Origin: an uncultured Bacilli bacterium
Lineage (GTDB): Bacteria; Bacillota_I; Bacilli_A; RF39; UBA660
Direction: 5' to 3'
Length of the DNA stretch: 9,475 nucleotides
Assembly (NCBI GenBank): GCA_947631345.1
Contig: CANRKW010000038.1
Span: forward strand, 1 to 9,475
Positions 5,972 through 9,475 of this stretch are shown piece by piece. Both the position numbers and the translations under genes were made by a program. Under the pieces are notes generated by a model that was not told the DNA's origin, did no database searches, and was given only the letters and a program-made list of their open reading frames with translations. Positions within the stretch are counted from its first letter, which is position 1; each line of letters opens with the position of its first letter.

Positions 5972-8012
5972 ATATTCTCCTTTCTAAGTTGAAAACTTTT
6001 TTAAACTCGCTTCTTACTTTGTCTTTATGAGATACATATATTATAGTTTTATCTTTATAATTATTTATAATATTATTTATTATTTCTATTTCCATATCTA
6101 AACTTACTTCACTTAATGCTTCATCTATTATTAAATAATTAAACTCTCCTATAAGAGAACGAGCCAAAATGATTCTTTGTTTTTCTCCACCACTATAATT
6201 AAACCCATCACTTTCTATTACATCATTATCTTTTAGTATTTTATTATTTCTAACTTCATTTAACTTACATATATTTATTACTTTTTCATATACTTCATCA
6301 TTTACATTTCTATATAACATAATATTTTCTTTAAAAGTTGTATTAAATAACTTTTCATTTTGACCAATATATACAAAAGAATTATTTATACTAGCAGAAT
6401 TTATAGTTTTTAAGTCATAATTATCTATTGTTATATTTCCTTCATAATCTTCTATATATTTAAGTATTAACTTTATAAGTGTACTTTTACCACATCCACT
6501 TTTACCAGTTAATAGTATTTTATCTTTTCTTTTTATTGTTAAATTTAAGTTATCTATTATTTTGTTTTTATTATCATATAGAAACTTCAAATTACTTATA
6601 GTTATATCTCCATCTAATAAATATGATTTTTCTTCTATTTCTTTATTCATTATTATTGAATCAAAATATTTTGTATTTGCCAGTGCCAATTTTATTTCAG
6701 TATACTTATCTATTAGTTCACACATATTCGTAATTAGAAAACTATTTATCATATATAAAAGCATAAAACTTCCTAATGACATACTCTTCTTATATACAAG
6801 TATCGCGCCTATAGTTAAAAATACTATATTACTTAAATCACTTATTAAATTTTTTAGATTGTGTTGACTTATTAATAAATTATTTAATTTATTTTCTTTC
6901 ATTGTAAAATTACTGTAATTAGTATTTAGTATCTTTTTAATGTTTGTCTTTATATTTAAGTTTCTTATAGTTTCTAATGAATCTAGTGCTTCTTTTAGTT
7001 TGAAGTTAAACTCTGCTTTATCTTCTTCTTGTTTTCTATATGAAGTAATTATTCTATTATTATAAATTATACATATTATAAAATATACTAATATATTGAA
7101 TATTGATATTATAGATAAAGTTCTACTAATAAAGAATAAAAATATAATAGATATTAATATAAGTATTATTTCTAAAGATGTATTAATTAATAAGTTAGTA
7201 CATATATTACTAATAGAATTTAACTCATTTATTTTATTTACTACTAAAGTAATGGGTTTATTCTTATAATAGCAGTATGGAAGGCAAAATAGGTTTTCTG
7301 TTATTTCATTTTCTAAATCAGATTTTATTTTTCTATTTATATATAAGGATAATTTATTTTTAATATATATAAGCAAATTTTTTAAAAGAATAAAAAAGGT
7401 AAATAAAGATAGGTATTTATAATATATATTAACATTTTCCACCTCCAAATCTATTATCACTTTATAATATAAACTATCAAATAAACTTATTAAGAAAGTA
7501 ATTAGTAGTAATGTAGATAATATAATAAGTAAATATTTATATTTGGCTATGTCTTTTATTATTGTTTTTATTAATAAATTACTTGTTTTTGTTTTAGGAA
7601 GTTCTTTTATTTTATTTATGAATATTACTACACCCATATAAACATTTTCAAATTCTTTATAACTCATTATAACTTTACCTACTGAAGGATCCATAATGAC
7701 TATTTTATTATTAAGTATTTTATATATAACTACAAAATGGTACATATTAGATTTCTTTATATGTGCGATTAATGGTAAGTTGTTTGTTTTTGTTAAACTA
7801 ATAAAATCTATTTTTAAAGCGTAAGAGTATAAACCGATTATTTCACATGCTTTTATTATGTCATAAGCAGTTGTACCAAATTTATTAGTATTAGTTATAA
7901 CTCTTAAATATTCAAGATCTAAGTTACCTTTAAAATACCTTATTATTGAAAGTAAACAAGCAGGTCCACAGTCACTATTAGTTTCTCCTATTACTACTAA
8001 ATTACTTCTCAT
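5964..8012 (-). CDS. Peptidase-containing ABC exporter (C39 bacteriocin transporter)
   Basis: This 682-residue membrane protein would cut double-glycine leaders on the cytoplasmic side and export the cores. The N-terminal C39 peptidase (about 1-130) has SDCGPACL with catalytic Cys15, His92 in MYHFVV and Asp108 in MDPSVG. The membrane domain covers about 150-435, with hydrophobic stretches near 155-185, 198-220, 275-325 and 390-435. The nucleotide-binding domain has Walker A GKSGCGKST (503-511), signature SGGEKQR (607-613), Walker B LIIDE (Asp630, Glu631) and H-loop His662, so ATPase activity is expected. The Gln usually found six residues before the catalytic Cys is not there (Gly9-Glu10). 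ATG at 8012 has AGGAGG eight bases upstream. The 3' end overlaps peptide gene 1, which makes the two short peptides its likely substrates. No HlyD-like partner is encoded here. Confidence 0.95.
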   Translation of the reverse strand: MRSNLVVIGETNSDCGPACLLSIIRYFKGNLDLEYLRVITNTNKFGTTAYDIIKACEIIGLYSYALKIDFISLTKTNNLPLIAHIKKSNMYHFVVIYKILNNKIVIMDPSVGKVIMSYKEFENVYMGVVIFINKIKELPKTKTSNLLIKTIIKDIAKYKYLLIILSTLLLITFLISLFDSLYYKVIIDLEVENVNIYYKYLSLFTFFILLKNLLIYIKNKLSLYINRKIKSDLENEITENLFCLPYCYYKNKPITLVVNKINELNSISNICTNLLINTSLEIILILISIIFLFFISRTLSIISIFNILVYFIICIIYNNRIITSYRKQEEDKAEFNFKLKEALDSLETIRNLNIKTNIKKILNTNYSNFTMKENKLNNLLISQHNLKNLISDLSNIVFLTIGAILVYKKSMSLGSFMLLYMINSFLITNMCELIDKYTEIKLALANTKYFDSIIMNKEIEEKSYLLDGDITISNLKFLYDNKNKIIDNLNLTIKRKDKILLTGKSGCGKSTLIKLILKYIEDYEGNITIDNYDLKTINSASINNSFVYIGQNEKLFNTTFKENIMLYRNVNDEVYEKVINICKLNEVRNNKILKDNDVIESDGFNYSGGEKQRIILARSLIGEFNYLIIDEALSEVSLDMEIEIINNIINNYKDKTIIYVSHKDKVRSEFKKVFNLERRIYE

Positions 8013-8075
8013 TTTTTTGCCCTCCTAATATTCTATACGAGCAAAATATATTAAAACGCTTTTTATTTATTTATA

Positions 8076-8093
8076 TTTACATATAAATGTAAA
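8076..8093 (-). repeat. Short inverted repeat between the ligase and exporter genes
   Basis: TTTACAT (8093-8087) and ATGTAAA (8082-8076) form a perfect seven-base stem with loop TTAT, five bases after the ligase stop. No T-run follows, so it is at best a weak terminator; it could be an operator for the exporter operon. I find no convincing -35/-10 pair elsewhere in this 85-base gap. Confidence 0.4.
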
Positions 8094-8097
8094 GAGA

Positions 8098-9330
8098 CTA
8101 TTTTTTAATAAAATAATCTCTAAATTGAATAACTTTACTAATATATATCTTTATTATAGTAAGTATTCTTTTAAATGAAATATCTTTATTATATATTAAA
8201 GTATGTACAACACTTTTACTTTTATTTAACACTTTTACTTTTTCTAAAACACTTTTATTTTTCACATATTTTTTTATTATATATGTAGGAACATTTTGCC
8301 AAAGAGCTTCTTTAGTTAAATTTTTAGTATTTTTAGGAACTTTATCTAATATTAAATCATCATACATTAATTTTATTAAACTTACCCCTCCTGCTTCTAT
8401 AAAAAATGAACTTCTCCCTTGTCTATAATTTATTTCAAATATATAGTATTCATTTGTTTTTTTATCATACTTTAAATCAAAATTAGAAAAACCAGTATAA
8501 TGTATACTTTCTAAAAAATATTTTATACTATTAAATATGGGATGGTAACCAGTACTTGTGATTATTGCCCCATAGTTACCCATTGTTTTAGGATGATATT
8601 CTTCAATTACAACTTTACCTAATCCCATAAAAACAACTTTACCAATTTTATTACTATATGCATTTATTACAACATCACTTGTATCATCTCCTTCTATAAA
8701 TTCTTGTATTATTAAATTATCTTTGTAATTAGAAACATTTATATTATTAATAGTTTCTATAAGGTCATTTTTACTATTTAATATATAGACTTTCTTTTTA
8801 CCTTTAAATTTTACATTTAAGTATTCTAAAGAATTTGAATTATTGGGTTTTAAAACTATTGGATATTTATATGGTATTTTATTTATAATAGATTCTCTTT
8901 CATTTAATTTAACTACTAAAGTACTAGGATACCTTAATTTATACTTTTCACACATTTCATAGAATTTATCTTTAGTTATAAATTTCTCTAGTACACTATA
9001 ATCTATAAAGTTATTTTCATAAATATAAGTTAATTTACTCTTATTTTTTATACATAATTCCATATAATTATCACTACAAGGAACCAAAACTAATTTTTTG
9101 TAATCACTTTTTAAATTTTCGCCTATTTTGACTATTCTTTCTATAAAAACTTCTTCTTTATTAAAGTCTTTTATTACTTCTATATCAAATATATTACTAT
9201 TATAACTAACATAAAGATGTCTTTCGCATAATAAAAGGGCTTTTCTGTTAAAAAGTTCATAATAACTTCTAGCCATTCCATATGCATTTTCATCACTACC
9301 AAGTATTATAAATAAAAAATCTTTTTTCAC
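8098..9330 (-). CDS. ATP-grasp ligase, D-aspartate ligase-like (peptidoglycan cross-bridge)
   Basis: From GTG 9330 the protein is 410 residues, cytoplasmic, ATP-grasp type. The N-terminus FLFIILGSDENAYGMARS and the later VPCSDNYMEL resemble, from memory, enterococcal D-aspartate ligase. That enzyme activates the beta-carboxyl of D-Asp and joins it to the lysine side chain of the peptidoglycan precursor. ATP-grasp features are VLKPN (Lys161), IIQEFIEGDD, and the metal-binding FEINYRQGRSS with Glu299 and Asn301. Start choice: the ATG at 9342 has no Shine-Dalgarno, while GGAGGT (9340-9335) lies at proper spacing before GTG 9330. It is a single gene between a divergent tRNA and the exporter operon; no aspartate racemase is in view. 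Another amino acid or a non-wall acceptor is possible: the fold is certain, the substrate is not. Confidence 0.82.
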   Translation of the reverse strand: MKKDFLFIILGSDENAYGMARSYYELFNRKALLLCERHLYVSYNSNIFDIEVIKDFNKEEVFIERIVKIGENLKSDYKKLVLVPCSDNYMELCIKNKSKLTYIYENNFIDYSVLEKFITKDKFYEMCEKYKLRYPSTLVVKLNERESIINKIPYKYPIVLKPNNSNSLEYLNVKFKGKKKVYILNSKNDLIETINNINVSNYKDNLIIQEFIEGDDTSDVVINAYSNKIGKVVFMGLGKVVIEEYHPKTMGNYGAIITSTGYHPIFNSIKYFLESIHYTGFSNFDLKYDKKTNEYYIFEINYRQGRSSFFIEAGGVSLIKLMYDDLILDKVPKNTKNLTKEALWQNVPTYIIKKYVKNKSVLEKVKVLNKSKSVVHTLIYNKDISFKRILTIIKIYISKVIQFRDYFIKK

Positions 9331-9334
9331 TTTT

Positions 9335-9340
9335 ACCTCC
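9335..9340 (-). promoter_or_regulatory. Shine-Dalgarno site that decides the ligase start
   Basis: GGAGGT lies four bases before GTG 9330. It overlaps the upstream in-frame ATG 9342-9340, which itself has no ribosome binding site. This favours the GTG start and removes four residues from the longest frame. Confidence 0.7.
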
Positions 9341-9357
9341 ATTTTTTAAGAAATAAC

Positions 9358-9386
9358 TTGAATATTTAGATTTTTTATAGTATACT
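9358..9386 (+). promoter_or_regulatory. Promoter of the tRNA gene
   Basis: TTGAAT (9358-9363), a 17-base spacer and TATACT (9381-9386) form a near-consensus sigma-A promoter whose start point would fall just before the tRNA at 9401. The divergent ligase gene must use the same short gap; for it I see only weak candidates. Confidence 0.8.
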
Positions 9387-9400
9387 TGATATTGTCTAAT

Positions 9401-9444
9401 GGCTCCGTAGCTCAGCAGGATAGAGCAACGGCCTTCCAAGCCGC
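9401..9444 (+). tRNA. 5' half of a tRNA (anticodon reads TCC; body resembles tRNA-Arg)
   Basis: The acceptor 5' strand GGCTCCG is followed by TA and a D-arm with stem GCTC/GAGC (9410-9413 and 9423-9426). An anticodon arm CGGC/GCCG then closes the seven-base loop CTTCCAA (9433-9439). The anticodon at 9435-9437 is TCC, which would read glycine. The D-arm and anticodon stem closely resemble Firmicutes tRNA-Arg(TCT) as I remember it, differing in the anticodon. The expected T-arm (GTTCGAA loop) and a 3' strand pairing with GGCTCCG are absent from 9445-9475. The gene is therefore truncated, interrupted or chimeric, and the amino acid should not be trusted. Confidence 0.7.
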
Positions 9445-9475
9445 CGGCAACGTGAAATCCCGCACATAACTCCCT
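9445..9475. other. GC-rich tail that does not complete the tRNA
   Basis: These last 31 bases are clearly richer in G and C than the rest of the window and do not provide a T-arm or acceptor strand. A contig-end chimera, an insertion into the tRNA or an intron are possible; I cannot tell which. Confidence 0.4.

Noticed and set aside
6562..6867. Plus-strand reading frame of 101 codons opposite the exporter, and a 60-codon one at 4801-4983 opposite mscL
   Set aside because: Both lie antisense within well-supported genes and have no start signals.
8030..8037. TATAGAAT as the exporter operon -10 box
   Set aside because: The start point would fall inside the ribosome binding site and no -35 box is present.
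9433..9475. Group I intron in the tRNA anticodon loop
   Set aside because: I cannot form a convincing P1 helix with the 5' exon and see no conserved core elements in the few bases available; left only as one possibility.
1..9475. CRISPR arrays, insertion sequences or prophage genes
   Set aside because: No regular long repeats, transposase, integrase or phage structural motifs were seen on either strand.

Overview
The window is strongly AT-rich (G+C by eye around a quarter to 30%). It carries the start of a Firmicutes-type division and cell-wall (dcw) cluster in the order mraZ, rsmH, ftsL, division PBP. Strong AGGAGG-type Shine-Dalgarno sites, a MscL channel, a membrane-anchored NodB deacetylase and a D-aspartate ligase-like enzyme point to a walled low-GC Gram-positive. 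I would guess an uncultured gut Bacilli or Mollicutes-related lineage. TGA is used as a stop, so the standard bacterial code fits. Every convincing protein gene is on the minus strand; only the partial tRNA at the right edge is on the plus strand.

Layout from right to left, which is the direction of minus-strand transcription. (1) 9401-9475: the 5' half of a tRNA with a near-perfect promoter; its 3' half does not fold and the composition changes abruptly. (2) 8098-9330: an ATP-grasp ligase of the D-aspartate ligase type, probably making the peptidoglycan cross-bridge. (3) 5684-8012: a compact secretion locus. It has a peptidase-containing (C39) ABC exporter followed by two tiny genes of 41 and 49 codons, both with 12-residue double-glycine leaders, and it ends in a perfect rho-independent terminator. 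(4) 4524-5592: a thioredoxin-like lipoprotein (CPWC) and mscL, expressed as a pair from their own promoter and closed by a terminator. (5) 3361-4495: a NodB peptidoglycan/polysaccharide deacetylase split by a one-base frameshift inside its first metal-binding motif. (6) 1-3334: the mraZ promoter with four GTGG/ATGG operator repeats exactly 10 bp apart, then mraZ, rsmH, ftsL and the first 536 codons of the division transpeptidase.

The most interesting part is the secretion locus. Two previously uncalled short peptides match the leader code of the exporter that overlaps them. Each predicted mature peptide has a single cysteine near its C-terminus, and a thiol-disulfide lipoprotein is encoded next door. 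A two-peptide, possibly disulfide-linked bacteriocin or a secreted signal pair is a reasonable hypothesis. No dedicated immunity gene or HlyD-type accessory protein is visible. The other items worth checking are the frameshifted deacetylase, the helically phased MraZ boxes and the broken or chimeric tRNA.
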